This document shows positions 10,123-19,969 of a stretch of 64,000 nt of DNA, piece by piece. The first letter of the stretch is position 1. The number at the start of each line of letters is the position of its first letter. Source of the stretch: Vibrio sp. B1FLJ16. GTDB lineage: Bacteria > Pseudomonadota > Gammaproteobacteria > Enterobacterales > Vibrionaceae. Below the pieces are notes generated by a model. The model saw nothing but the letters and a program-made list of their open reading frames with translations. It ran no database searches and was not told the DNA's origin. A program made the position numbers and the translations under genes. Where the stretch lies: NCBI RefSeq assembly GCF_905175385.1, contig NZ_HG992749.1:310001-374000 (forward strand). The letters run 5' to 3'.

Positions 10123-12702
10123 TTATGCGCTGAGTTGTTCTTTACGCGCACGACGTTTCTGGTTCATAGCGAGCACCAGCAGAATTAACAAGCACGGAAC
10201 GAACACCCACTCTTTCATCGGACGCTCGGCATCCTGAACTACCGACTTGATCTCCCAGTCAAAGTCGATACCAGAGGACTCTGCCGGACTACCAAATTCC
10301 ACCATATCAACAATCATTTTTCCGTTATTTTCGGTCAGCATCAGACCCATAGACGCGATGCGTTCTTCTGCTGTTTTGGCATTGTCGTCAAATGGCAGCA
10401 CTACGGTTTTTTCAATGTGTTCACCTTCGATGTTATCTCCGGCAACCCTGAGTTCTAACGATTGTCCTGTTTTTAAGTTCTCTGTAATTTGAGCCACTTC
10501 AACACCGGGAGAAACCACTTTGGCAGGGTAGAGCATGTCCCACCAGAACCCCGGACGGAAGAAGGAGAAAGTCAGTACTAATAATAGAACGGTTTCCCAC
10601 CACTTGTTGCGAGTCAGCCACCATCCTTGCGTGGCCGCGGAAAATATCAGCATCGCAATGATGGAAGAGAGGACTGTCAGCGCTAAATGCCACCAAGTGT
10701 CGATCCCCATCAGCAACAGTTGGGTATTGAAGACAAACATGAAAGGAAGAATAGCTGTCCGGATATCGTAGGTGAAGCCTTGAATACCAGTACGAATCGG
10801 ATCGGATTTCGCAATCGCGGCGGCAGCAAAAGCGGCCAAACCAACCGGCGGCGTATCGTCAGCTAAAATACCGAAATAGAACACAAACAGGTGTACGGCA
10901 ATCAGAGGAATGATCAGGCCATGTGCTGCACCAAGCGTGACAATAACCGGTGCCATCAGTGTAGATACCACAATGTAGTTTGCCGTCGTTGGCAGACCCA
11001 TCCCCAACACTAAACTGATCACCGCGGTGAACAGCAGCATCAGGAACAAACTACCGCCTGATATGAATTCGACGAAGTCGGTCATGACCAGGCCAATACC
11101 GGTTAGCGTGACGACACCAACGACGGTACCAGCTGCCGCCGTCGCAACGCCAATACCAATCATGTTACGCGCACCAGAGACCAAACTCTCCGCCAAATCG
11201 ACAAAGCCGTCTTTGGTTTGCTGAAGTAAATCGCCTTGTCTTGAATACAGAGCCATCAAAGGGCGCTGAGTCAGCAAAATGAAGATCATAAATACCGTTG
11301 CCCAGAATGCAGAGAGCCCTGGTGAGAAGCGTTCTACAGTCAAACACCACACCAGCACCACAATCGGCAACAAATAATGCAGGCCTGATTTTACGGTTGG
11401 GCCTGGTTCCGGTACTTCCGTCAGCTCTTCTTCAATGTTCAGCTCGCCATCTTTAGCATGGTTTGCTGAGACTTTAACCAGAGCCGCATAGGCAATAAGC
11501 AGCGCAACCATCACGATTGGAGTTGCTGCTGCGCCAAAGGCGTCTTTGGTCCAGCCTACACCGTAGTAAACCAGTGCACTGATAATACAAAGGCCTAAAA
11601 TCGTTCCGGTAAAGGATAACAGGCTGTGCAACAGAGTTGGGTTATGACGACGCGGCAGGCCTGTCATACCTGCTTTACATGCTTCAAGGTGAACGATGTA
11701 AATCAGTGCGATATACGAGATAAGAGCTGGCAATATCGCAGCTTTGATGACTTCAACGTAGGAGATACCGACGTATTCCACCATTAGGAATGCGGCAGCG
11801 CCCATGATTGGTGGAGTTAGCTGACCATTCGTTGAGGCTGCAACCTCTACCGCACCAGCTTTGGTGCCCGGAAAGCCGACACGTTTCATCAACGGGATTG
11901 TAAAGGTACCGGTCGTTACTACGTTGGCAATCGAAGAGCCTGACACAAGACCAGACAGACCTGAAGCGACAACCGCTGCTTTAGCCGGACCGCCTCTCAT
12001 GTGTCCGAGCAGGGAGAATGCCACTTTAATAAAGTAAGCACCTGCACCAGCACGCTCTAACATTGCACCAAACAGCACGAACAAAAATACGAAGGAGGTA
12101 GAAACACCCAGAGCGACACCGAATACCCCTTCGGTGGTCAGCCATAAATGCGACATTGCTTTATTTAAGCTTGCGCCTTTATGAGCGATCACGTCCGGCA
12201 TGTATGGGCCGGCAAAGGTGTAAGTGAGAAAGACAGCAGCAACGAGCATTAATGGTGGACCCAGCGCACGTCGCGTTGCTTCCAGCAGCAGAACCATGCC
12301 GATTACCGCCACAACGATATCGGTCGTTGTTGGCGCTCCGGAACGACCGGCGAGTTCCGTGTAGAAAAGATAAATGTAAGCCGCTGAAAAGCTACCTGCT
12401 AATGCGAGAATCCAGTCGACAATCGGAATGTGGTCGCGAGGAGAATGTTTCATTGCAGGGTATGCAGTAAACGCCAGGAAGATCGCGAAGCTTAAGTGAA
12501 TTGCACGAGCTTCAGTGTCATTCAGTACGCCAAAATTAAAAATAAATGGTAGCGGAGATGCGTACCATAGTTGAAATAGTGACCAACACAGAGGAACAAA
12601 CCACAGGATTCGTCCCTGTATTCCTGATGGGCTGCGGGCCCCTGTGTCTGCCTGAGCCACCATATCTTGCACATCTTGTGACGGGGCTTTATTCGTCGCC
12701 AT
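10123..12702 (-). CDS. TRAP transporter fused permease (DctQ-DctM), TAXI type
   Basis: 859-residue integral membrane protein in which the small (4-TM) and large (12-TM) TRAP subunits are fused. The N-terminal third has paired hydrophobic spans; the DctM part shows glycine-rich segments such as SGLSGLVSGSSIANVVTTGT and GMGLPTTANYIVVSTLMAP (Na+-site/hairpin regions of the ion-transporter superfamily). A C-terminal soluble stretch of about 120 residues (about 710-830) separates the last spans, as in DUF3394-bearing members. The start is the ATG at 12700-12702 with AAGGAT upstream; the longer frame reads through the leader. With the TAXI protein upstream it forms a Na+-dependent uptake system; the substrate cannot be read from sequence. 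Confidence 0.93.
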   Translation of the reverse strand: MATNKAPSQDVQDMVAQADTGARSPSGIQGRILWFVPLCWSLFQLWYASPLPFIFNFGVLNDTEARAIHLSFAIFLAFTAYPAMKHSPRDHIPIVDWILALAGSFSAAYIYLFYTELAGRSGAPTTTDIVVAVIGMVLLLEATRRALGPPLMLVAAVFLTYTFAGPYMPDVIAHKGASLNKAMSHLWLTTEGVFGVALGVSTSFVFLFVLFGAMLERAGAGAYFIKVAFSLLGHMRGGPAKAAVVASGLSGLVSGSSIANVVTTGTFTIPLMKRVGFPGTKAGAVEVAASTNGQLTPPIMGAAAFLMVEYVGISYVEVIKAAILPALISYIALIYIVHLEACKAGMTGLPRRHNPTLLHSLLSFTGTILGLCIISALVYYGVGWTKDAFGAAATPIVMVALLIAYAALVKVSANHAKDGELNIEEELTEVPEPGPTVKSGLHYLLPIVVLVWCLTVERFSPGLSAFWATVFMIFILLTQRPLMALYSRQGDLLQQTKDGFVDLAESLVSGARNMIGIGVATAAAGTVVGVVTLTGIGLVMTDFVEFISGGSLFLMLLFTAVISLVLGMGLPTTANYIVVSTLMAPVIVTLGAAHGLIIPLIAVHLFVFYFGILADDTPPVGLAAFAAAAIAKSDPIRTGIQGFTYDIRTAILPFMFVFNTQLLLMGIDTWWHLALTVLSSIIAMLIFSAATQGWWLTRNKWWETVLLLVLTFSFFRPGFWWDMLYPAKVVSPGVEVAQITENLKTGQSLELRVAGDNIEGEHIEKTVVLPFDDNAKTAEERIASMGLMLTENNGKMIVDMVEFGSPAESSGIDFDWEIKSVVQDAERPMKEWVFVPCLLILLVLAMNQKRRARKEQLSA

Positions 12703-12930
12703 GTACTTTATCCTTATTATTGATGGTTCTGCCTGTTTTATAGGTCGAAAATGCAATTCGTCTATATCAGTGTAGTGAACTGAGCGAAGTTTGTTGTCGG
12801 CTTGTTATCGAGTATTCCGCTGCCTGAAGTCAGGACAGTCTTGTCTAACGCTCTTATTGGTGGTGTTATCGCGTTTGCGTGGAATGCATGTGAGGTTGTT
12901 AAAAACCGACGAATATATGACTTGGATATC

Positions 12931-12974
12931 GACAAAGTAGGCTGGCGTAGCTGTAGTTGCCAGCATACTTTGTC
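12931..12974 (-). other. Large hairpin between TAXI binding-protein gene and TRAP permease gene
   Basis: Inverted repeat of 16 bases (GACAAAGTAGGCTGGC with GCCAGCATACTTTGTC, one mismatch) around a 12-base loop, in a 318-base gap between two genes of one transport system. No T tract follows on the minus strand, so it is not a normal terminator. It could stabilise the upstream binding-protein message or attenuate permease expression. Confidence 0.7.
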
Positions 12975-13020
12975 GGGCAGAGAGCAAAGTGTTTCTGCCT
13001 TGGTTAACAAGTAAGGGAGA

Positions 13021-13989
13021 TTACTTAATCAGACCCACTTCCTTGTAGTATTTCTCCGCTCCCGGATGCAGAGGGATTGAAAGACCGGCTTTAACCATGT
13101 CTTCTTTCTTCAGGCTGGCAAAAGCAGGGTGCAGACGTTTGAACGTATCGAAGTTTTCGAACACTGCTTTTGCTACGTTGTATGCTACTTCATCTGAAAC
13201 ATCCGCAGATGTAACCATGGTGGCCGCGACACCAAAACTGTTCACATCCTGATCGGTGCCACGGTACATACCCGCAGGAACTGAGCTGTACGCGTAGTAA
13301 GGATTGCCTGCTACGATCTTATCGATTTCCGGACCCGTTGCTGAAACGAGTTTTGCGTCACAAGAAGTAGTTGCTTCTTTGATTGAGCCGTTTGGATGAC
13401 CAACCATGTAAATGAAGGCATCGATCTTATTGTCACAAAGCGCCTGGGAACGCTCAGAACCTTTAAGCTCCGAAGCAAGTTGGAAACTGTCTAGTGTCCA
13501 GCCCATTGCGTCCATGACTACGCCCATTGTCGCGCGGTCACCAGAGCCTGGGTTACCGATGTTCACACGCTTGCCTTTGAGGTCACTAACGTTGTTGATG
13601 CCTGAATCTGCACGGGCAATGATGTTGAAAGGTTCAGTATGCAGAGAGAACATAGCGCGCAGTTTTTTGTACGGCCCTTGTTCCGCAAACTTACTCGTAC
13701 CATTGTAGCCATGGTATTTCCAATCTGATTGCACGATACCAAAGTCTAGTTCGCCAGCACGGATAGTATTGACGTTGTAAATCGAACCGCCAGTCGATTC
13801 AACAGAGCAACGAATTTTGTGTTCTTGTCGACCTTTGTTTACCAATTTACAGATGGCACCACCTGTCGGGTAGTAAACCCCGGTAACAGAGCCCGTTCCG
13901 ATAGTAATAAACTCTTGAGCGTTAACTGCGCCAGTACCGATGACGGCCGCAGCAATAGCACCTGCCTTGAGCAATTTGTTAAATGCCAT
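13021..13989 (-). CDS. TAXI family TRAP transporter solute-binding protein
   Basis: 322-residue periplasmic binding protein. A signal peptide ends near residue 24 (GAVNA-QE). The mature start EFITIGTGSVTGVYYPTGGAIC is the hallmark of the TAXI (TRAP-associated extracytoplasmic immunogenic) family, and GKRVNIGNPGSGDRATMGVV is the second conserved block. The start is the ATG at 13987-13989 with a GGAAG upstream; the longer frame adds 17 unrelated residues. It precedes the fused permease across a structured 318-base gap. Glutamate/2-oxoglutarate-type substrates are known for some TAXI systems, but none can be assigned here. Confidence 0.94.
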   Translation of the reverse strand: MAFNKLLKAGAIAAAVIGTGAVNAQEFITIGTGSVTGVYYPTGGAICKLVNKGRQEHKIRCSVESTGGSIYNVNTIRAGELDFGIVQSDWKYHGYNGTSKFAEQGPYKKLRAMFSLHTEPFNIIARADSGINNVSDLKGKRVNIGNPGSGDRATMGVVMDAMGWTLDSFQLASELKGSERSQALCDNKIDAFIYMVGHPNGSIKEATTSCDAKLVSATGPEIDKIVAGNPYYAYSSVPAGMYRGTDQDVNSFGVAATMVTSADVSDEVAYNVAKAVFENFDTFKRLHPAFASLKKEDMVKAGLSIPLHPGAEKYYKEVGLIK

Positions 13990-14385
13990 GAAATTCACTT
14001 CCTTATATTCATTATTGATTCGGAAATATCCATAAATCACTTCTGGGGTTTCCTGTTTGGAAACGGCACGTTTTTCAACCTAATTATTTGAAAAAACAAA
14101 CAAATGATAACAAAAATTTGGTAATAAATTATCTAGCTTTAAACATTTATAGCGAATAACTCTGAGGTTTTCGGGGTGGGGTAGTGATTAGTCTGTCAAT
14201 TTATCCTTTTTATAACAGTAGTTTATGCTTGTTTTTTCCAGGGAGGGTAAAAAATTAACTGCGTGAGTGAGATCACAAAGAAAATGGTCAGAAAGTAATC
14301 GGAAATAGAGGTGTGTAACAGAAGTTGTGAGCTACAAAGTAGATTATTTCGTAGCTCACTATAGCGTTAGCTAAGTTAATCGTTT
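13990..14385. promoter_or_regulatory. Control region of the TRAP-TAXI operon and tail of argR
   Basis: 396 bases, A+T-rich near the TAXI start. At 14262-14277 CGTGA-GTGAGA-TCACA matches 9 of 10 conserved bases of the CRP site. At 14327-14359 GTGAGCTAC/GTAGCTCAC forms a perfect 9-bp stem downstream of argR, with no T tract. A CRP site would fit a carboxylate uptake system, but it lies about 270 bases from the start codon. Confidence 0.45.
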
Positions 14386-14862
14386 TTAGCCTGTGTACTC
14401 GAACAGTTCACAAACAGATTTGAACAGTTGCTCTGTAGAGACTGGCAAGGTTGGGGTGATAAAGATAGTGTCATCACCAGCGACAACGCCAAGAATGCCT
14501 TCTGACTTCCCTAGGGAGTCCAGCATACGCGCGATCAGTTGTGCAGCACCAGGGCCGGTGTGGATGACAACCAATGCGGCGTTATGGTCAATGTCCAGTA
14601 CCAGTTCGCGTAGAGAGCTGCTTGTTGTTGGTACACCCAACTCAGCCGGAAGGCAGTAAACCATTTCCATTTTCGCATTACGGGTACGAACGGCACCGAA
14701 TTTGGTCAGCATGCGAGATACTTTAGATTGGTTAATGCTTTCAAAACCTTGTAGCTTCAGTGCGTCGACAATTTCGCCCTGAGAGCCAAAGCTCTCTTCT
14801 TTTAACAGGGCTTTAAAAGCACGTACTAAGTTGTCTTGTTTTTCAGTATTGCGCATAGTCAT
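14386..14862 (-). CDS. argR: Arginine repressor ArgR
   Basis: 158-residue hexameric arginine-dependent repressor. The N-terminal winged helix contains [26 protein letters not shown], followed by the invariant [17 protein letters not shown] linker; the C-terminal domain holds the arginine-binding [17 protein letters not shown] and the AGDDTIFI trimer strand. The ATG at 14860-14862 is chosen because AAGAGA lies at proper spacing; an ATG two codons later is possible. The gene is divergent from mdh, the same arrangement as in E. coli. Confidence 0.96.
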   Translation of the reverse strand: MTMRNTEKQDNLVRAFKALLKEESFGSQGEIVDALKLQGFESINQSKVSRMLTKFGAVRTRNAKMEMVYCLPAELGVPTTSSSLRELVLDIDHNAALVVIHTGPGAAQLIARMLDSLGKSEGILGVVAGDDTIFITPTLPVSTEQLFKSVCELFEYTG

Positions 14863-15224
14863 TATGTTTCTCTTAAATTACGGAACAGCAATTTGCATAT
14901 TCTCGCATATGTATTCATACAGTGCCAAAAAGTCCCAGGATAATGTTAGTTACATCACTGTAAATCATTAACGGAATGTGATTCCATAAAGCTAATGGTT
15001 ACGAGTTGTTCAATATCTGCTTATTTTTTCTAATTTCTTGTCATTTCACGCCAATAACAGAATAATCCAACCGGTTTTTGTAGCACGACTGAACTGGGTT
15101 GCGCGAGGTCGCAAAGCTGACGTTAATTGATTGTAATCAAGTTGTGATTCCGCTAGCTTTGTCGGGTTGGTTACAAACTACCCTATGAATACGTTTATAA
15201 GAGAATACTCTCAAGGAGAACTAC
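14863..15224. promoter_or_regulatory. argR-mdh divergent control region
   Basis: 362 bases. Close to argR (14891-14922) two degenerate ARG-box-like palindromes occur side by side (TTGCATATTCTCGCAT and TGTATTCATACA), consistent with autoregulation of argR. An exact FNR-type site lies near mdh and is listed separately. No ORF was found. Confidence 0.45.
15127..15140. promoter_or_regulatory. FNR-type site upstream of mdh
   Basis: TTGAT-TGTA-ATCAA is an exact match to the FNR consensus TTGAT-N4-ATCAA, centred about 91 bases before the mdh start codon. It suggests oxygen-dependent control of malate dehydrogenase. Confidence 0.55.
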
Positions 15225-16160
15225 ATGAAAGTAGCCGTTATTGGTGCCGCTGGCGGTATCGGTCAAGCCCTTGCCCTTTTACTTAAGAACCGTCTTCCTG
15301 CAGGTTCTGATTTAGCCCTGTATGATATCGCACCTGTTACTCCGGGTGTTGCTGCTGATCTTAGCCACATCCCAACTCCAGTATCGATCAAAGGATATGC
15401 GGGTGAAGATCCAACGCCTGCGCTTGAAGGTGCAGATGTTGTTCTGATTTCTGCTGGTGTTGCGCGTAAACCAGGTATGGATCGTGCGGATCTGTTTAAT
15501 GTTAACGCTGGTATCGTTAAAGCGCTTGCTGAGAAAATTGCAGTAGTTTGTCCTAAAGCATGTGTTGGTATCATCACTAACCCTGTAAATACCACTGTGC
15601 CAATCGCAGCAGAAGTACTAAAGAAAGCTGGCGTTTACGACAAGCGTAAGCTGTTCGGTGTAACAACACTTGACGTTATTCGTTCAGAAACGTTCGTTGC
15701 TGAACTGAAAGACAAAGATCCAAGTGATGTTCGTGTACCTGTTATCGGTGGTCACTCAGGCGTAACGATCCTTCCTCTGCTTTCACAGGTTGAAGGTGTT
15801 GAGTTTACTGCTGAAGAAGTAGAAGCTCTGACTAAACGTATCCAGAACGCGGGTACTGAAGTAGTTGAAGCAAAAGCGGGTGGCGGTAGTGCGACTCTGT
15901 CTATGGGTCAGGCGGCATGTCGCTTCGGTCTGTCTCTGGTACGTGCTCTTCAAGGTGAAGAAGGCGTAGTAGAGTGTGCGTACGTTGAAGGTGACGGCGA
16001 GCACGCTCCTTACTTTGCTCAGCCAGTGAAGCTGGGTAAAGAAGGTGTTGAAGAAGTACTGAGCTACGGTGCACTAAGTGACTACGAAAAGTCAGCTCTG
16101 GACAGCATGCTGGAAACGCTTAATGGCGATATCAGCATTGGCGTTGAGTTCGCGAAGTAA
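15225..16160 (+). CDS. mdh: Malate dehydrogenase
   Basis: NAD-dependent malate dehydrogenase of the TCA cycle, 311 residues, collinear with E. coli Mdh. The Rossmann motif is GAAGGIGQA (7-15), substrate arginines lie in [15 protein letters not shown], the NAD contact is ITNPVNTT and the catalytic histidine is in [12 protein letters not shown]. The start has AAGGAG at normal spacing. A strong terminator at 16196-16224 ends the transcript. Confidence 0.98.
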   Translation: MKVAVIGAAGGIGQALALLLKNRLPAGSDLALYDIAPVTPGVAADLSHIPTPVSIKGYAGEDPTPALEGADVVLISAGVARKPGMDRADLFNVNAGIVKALAEKIAVVCPKACVGIITNPVNTTVPIAAEVLKKAGVYDKRKLFGVTTLDVIRSETFVAELKDKDPSDVRVPVIGGHSGVTILPLLSQVEGVEFTAEEVEALTKRIQNAGTEVVEAKAGGGSATLSMGQAACRFGLSLVRALQGEEGVVECAYVEGDGEHAPYFAQPVKLGKEGVEEVLSYGALSDYEKSALDSMLETLNGDISIGVEFAK

Positions 16161-16195
16161 TCTCAAGCGTTAATCGCTAGTAATAAGTTAGTAAT

Positions 16196-16224
16196 AAAAA
16201 GCCGATCTTAGGATCGGCTTTTTT
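16196..16224 (+). terminator. Terminator of mdh
   Basis: 7-bp stem GCCGATC/GATCGGC, TTAG loop, then six T; five A on the left. Confidence 0.92.
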
Positions 16225-16288
16225 GATCCGTTTATTTTCCTCTGCGTACAACTCGTCGGAGTACGACAAATGTTAGGGAGGGGAGAAT

Positions 16289-16480
16289 ATGGAAGCGAGT
16301 CGAATCCGTACAGGTATGGTCGTAGAATGTCAGCAAGGGGTTGGTACGATACTAGCCGTGGATCGCGAAGCAGAAACTGTCTTATTGTCGAAACAGGGGA
16401 CAGATGAGCAAGTCGCGGTGACCTTTGATGAGATAGAAGATGACCCACAACTGCATGGTGGCAGTGAACGCTATTATTAG
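16289..16480 (+). CDS. Small conserved-looking protein of 63 residues, unknown function
   Basis: A short gene with a strong ribosome-binding region (GGGAGGGGAG, 16275-16284) before its ATG, bracketed by terminators on both sides, which supports a real single-gene unit. The sequence MEASRIRTGMVVECQQGVGTI begins a run of alternating hydrophobic and charged residues that reads as four to five short beta strands, like a small SH3/CarD-type barrel, and the C-terminus is acidic. No cysteine pair, membrane span or signal peptide. I do not recognise a named family; the barrel idea is inference from the pattern alone. Confidence 0.75.
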   Translation: MEASRIRTGMVVECQQGVGTILAVDREAETVLLSKQGTDEQVAVTFDEIEDDPQLHGGSERYY

Positions 16481-16495
16481 TGAGGACTAGAATTG

Positions 16496-16523
16496 AAAAG
16501 GAAGAGCTCAGCTCTTCCTTTTT
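16496..16523. terminator. Bidirectional terminator between the 63-residue gene and ispB
   Basis: Near-perfect palindrome with arms AAAAGGAAGAG/CTCTTCCTTTT around a CTCAG loop, T tracts on both strands. Confidence 0.9.
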
Positions 16524-16552
16524 ATTTTCACATACTGGCGGCCTGTCATTTA

Positions 16553-17524
16553 CTATCGAGTGCGATTTACTGCGACATGAGCCAGTGTGATAAGTGCTTC
16601 TTTATATTCGGACTCCGGAAGTACTGCGAGTTCTGCAATGGCCTTATCGGCCTCTTCCAGTGCTTTCTGAGTTGTGTATTCCAGTGAGCCTGCTTCTTTC
16701 ATCACAGTAAGGATGTCATCCAGACGCTCCAGACCGTTCGATGTTTCAATCGCTTCACGAATCATCTGAGCGTTTTCAGGAGTGGTGTTACGCATCGCAT
16801 GCAGTAAAGGAAGGGTAGGTTTACCTTCAGCGAGATCATCGCCTACATTTTTACCCATATCCTCACCGTCGGAGGTGTAATCCATGACGTCATCAATGAG
16901 CTGGAATGCAGTACCTAAATACTTACCGTAATTCTGTAATGCAATTTCAACGTGCTCAGGAGCATCAGTAAGGATCGCGCCAATCTGTGTCGCAGACTCA
17001 AACAAGCGTGCCGTCTTAGAATAGATGACCTGCATGTAGCTTTCTTCTGTCGTGTCAGGATCGTTGCAGTTCATTAGTTGCTGCACTTCACCTTCTGCAA
17101 TCACGTTTACGGCATCGCTCATTAGCTTAAGGATCTTCATTGATCCCAACTCAGTCATCATCTGAAATGAGCGAGTATAGATAAAGTCCCCAACCAATAC
17201 GCTGGCGGCATTACCAAAAGCGGCATTTGCGGTCGCTTTGCCACGGCGCATGTCTGATTCGTCGACTACGTCATCGTGCAGCAAAGTAGCAGTATGGATG
17301 AACTCAATAAACGCAGCGGCCATTGTATGACCACTGCCTTGGTAACCAAGTGCTCGGGCAGACAAAATTGCCAGAAGCGGTCTCAGGCGTTTGCCTCCAC
17401 CACTAACGATATAAAAACCGAGCTGGTTGATTAAAGAGACATCAGAATTTAATTGGGCTTGAATTGTTTCATTCACTTTTGCCATGTCATCGGCAGTAAG
17501 CGCTTGGATAGTTTTAAAATCCAT
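16553..17524 (-). CDS. ispB: Octaprenyl diphosphate synthase
   Basis: Trans-long-chain prenyl diphosphate synthase making the C40 side chain of ubiquinone/menaquinone. 324 residues. First aspartate-rich motif LLHDDVVDESDMRRG, second FQLIDDVMDY, and the GGGKRLRPLL isopentenyl-PP site are all intact. The start is the ATG at 17522-17524 (MDFKTIQALTADDMAKVN), matching E. coli IspB; ten extra upstream codons are not family-like. Divergent from rplU, the E. coli order. Confidence 0.96.
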   Translation of the reverse strand: MDFKTIQALTADDMAKVNETIQAQLNSDVSLINQLGFYIVSGGGKRLRPLLAILSARALGYQGSGHTMAAAFIEFIHTATLLHDDVVDESDMRRGKATANAAFGNAASVLVGDFIYTRSFQMMTELGSMKILKLMSDAVNVIAEGEVQQLMNCNDPDTTEESYMQVIYSKTARLFESATQIGAILTDAPEHVEIALQNYGKYLGTAFQLIDDVMDYTSDGEDMGKNVGDDLAEGKPTLPLLHAMRNTTPENAQMIREAIETSNGLERLDDILTVMKEAGSLEYTTQKALEEADKAIAELAVLPESEYKEALITLAHVAVNRTR

Positions 17525-17641
17525 TATACATCCGGCTGAAGTTAGACCCTGCAAGGCTTATTCGATTTACATAATTGTCGAATAATACACTAAAAAACGT
17601 TGATTAATACATTACTAAAGGGCATGATTGCCGCACTTTTC

Positions 17642-17671
17642 ATTGGCGATTAGCTTTTCGCCAATTTTTTC
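17642..17671 (+). terminator. Hairpin with T tract ahead of the rplU promoter
   Basis: 8-bp stem ATTGGCGA/TCGCCAAT with an 8-base loop and six T on the plus strand, placed just upstream of the rplU promoter and not downstream of any plus-strand gene. It may insulate the ribosomal promoter. Confidence 0.55.
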
Positions 17672-17681
17672 AAAATATGGC

Positions 17682-17710
17682 TTGTCATAGGGTCGTCTCT
17701 TCTGTAGAAT
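17682..17710 (+). promoter_or_regulatory. Sigma-70 promoter of rplU-rpmA
   Basis: TTGTCA and TAGAAT separated by exactly 17 bases, about 70 bases before the rplU start; one of the clearest promoter matches in the window. Confidence 0.75.
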
Positions 17711-17781
17711 CTGCGCCCTATTGATGATTAGTTTAGCGCACACCCTCACGTAAAGGCTGTGCGGAAAAAGCGGAGTAAAAT

Positions 17782-18093
17782 ATGTACGCTGTTTTCCAAT
17801 CTGGTGGTAAACAACACCGTGTAAGCGAAGGTCAAACTCTTCGTTTAGAGAAATTAGACGTTGAAACTGGTGCAACTGTAGAATTTGATAAAGTTCTTCT
17901 TGTTGCTAACGGCGAAGACATCAAAGTTGGTGCTCCTCTTGTAGAGGGCGGCAAAATTGTTGCTGAAGTTGTACAACACGGTCGTGGCGATAAAGTTAAA
18001 ATCGTTAAGTTCCGTCGTCGTAAGCACTCTCGTAAGCAACAGGGTCACCGTCAGTGGTTCACTGAAGTGAAGATCACTGGTATCAACGCTTAA
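17782..18093 (+). CDS. rplU: 50S ribosomal protein L21
   Basis: 103 residues, the E. coli length, beginning [18 protein letters not shown] and carrying the basic 23S-rRNA-binding loop [15 protein letters not shown] near the C-terminus. Start behind GGAG. rpmA follows after 20 bases. Confidence 0.98.
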
Positions 18094-18113
18094 TCTATTA
18101 GGAGAGTTTAACA

Positions 18114-18371
18114 ATGGCACACAAAAAAGCTGGTGGTTCTACTCGTAACGGCCGCGATTCAGAAAGCAAACGTCTAGGTGTTAAGCGTTTCGGTGGTGAA
18201 TCTGTACTAGCAGGTAACATCATCGTGCGTCAACGTGGTACTAAGTTCCACGCTGGTAACAACGTAGGTATCGGTAAAGACCACACTCTATTCGCTCTTA
18301 CTGAAGGTAAAGTGAAGTTCGAGGTTAAAGGTCCTAAGAACCGTAAGTTTGTTAGCATCGAAGCTGAGTAA
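18114..18371 (+). CDS. rpmA: 50S ribosomal protein L27
   Basis: 85 residues. The N-terminus [20 protein letters not shown] is the flexible arm that reaches the peptidyl-transferase centre. Start behind TAGGAGAG. A terminator separates it from obgE. Confidence 0.98.
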
Positions 18372-18413
18372 TTAGGTTTTAAACCAGTTACTTAATAGCT
18401 TTAAGCTGAATTC

Positions 18414-18443
18414 AAAAGCCCTGCCGAATCGGCGGGGTTTTTT
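18414..18443 (+). terminator. Terminator after rpmA
   Basis: Stem CCCTGCCG/CGGCGGGG with one G-U pair, AAT loop, then six T. Confidence 0.88.
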
Positions 18444-18553
18444 ATTTATCAGCAGTCGGCATATCGAAGCTTCTCGTTTAAGTTTGGAGCGATCCGAATC
18501 TGGGAGCTTAGATCTGTCATCTGCTAAAATTGTCAGGTGACAAAGTAGAATTA

Positions 18554-18586
18554 ATACCAATCACAGTAAATTACGCTGATTGGTAT
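18554..18586. repeat. 10-bp perfect inverted repeat covering the probable obgE -10 box
   Basis: ATACCAATCA (18554-18563) and TGATTGGTAT (18577-18586) around a 13-base A+T-rich loop. A TATAAT begins inside the right arm (18584-18589), 28 bases before the obgE start. It may be a dispersed vibrio repeat acting as a promoter part or a regulator site. Confidence 0.6.
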
Positions 18587-18613
18587 AATCCACGTACGAA
18601 GTAGTCGGAGTAA

Positions 18614-19789
<1,176 letters not shown>

Positions 19790-19827
19790 TCATTCTTATC
19801 AAGCTTACGTCTAGCTGAATATTTTTA

Positions 19828-19858
19828 TAAAGCCGCAATCTCTATTGCGGCTTTTTTT
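19828..19858 (+). terminator. Terminator of obgE
   Basis: Perfect 8-bp stem GCCGCAAT/ATTGCGGC, CTCT loop, seven T. Confidence 0.93.
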
Positions 19859-19969
19859 GTATCTAATCATTTTTCGTTGGTTTTATTTCCGGCACAATAG
19901 CCAGAGTGTGGAAATGTTGGAGCTGGCCACCACACACTTAATGGAATTTAAAAGGAATTAGACGTATCT

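Noticed and set aside
12802..13014. 70-codon plus-strand frame in the TRAP gap
   Set aside because: No ribosome-binding site, no family-like pattern, and it spans the long hairpin; more likely a chance frame.
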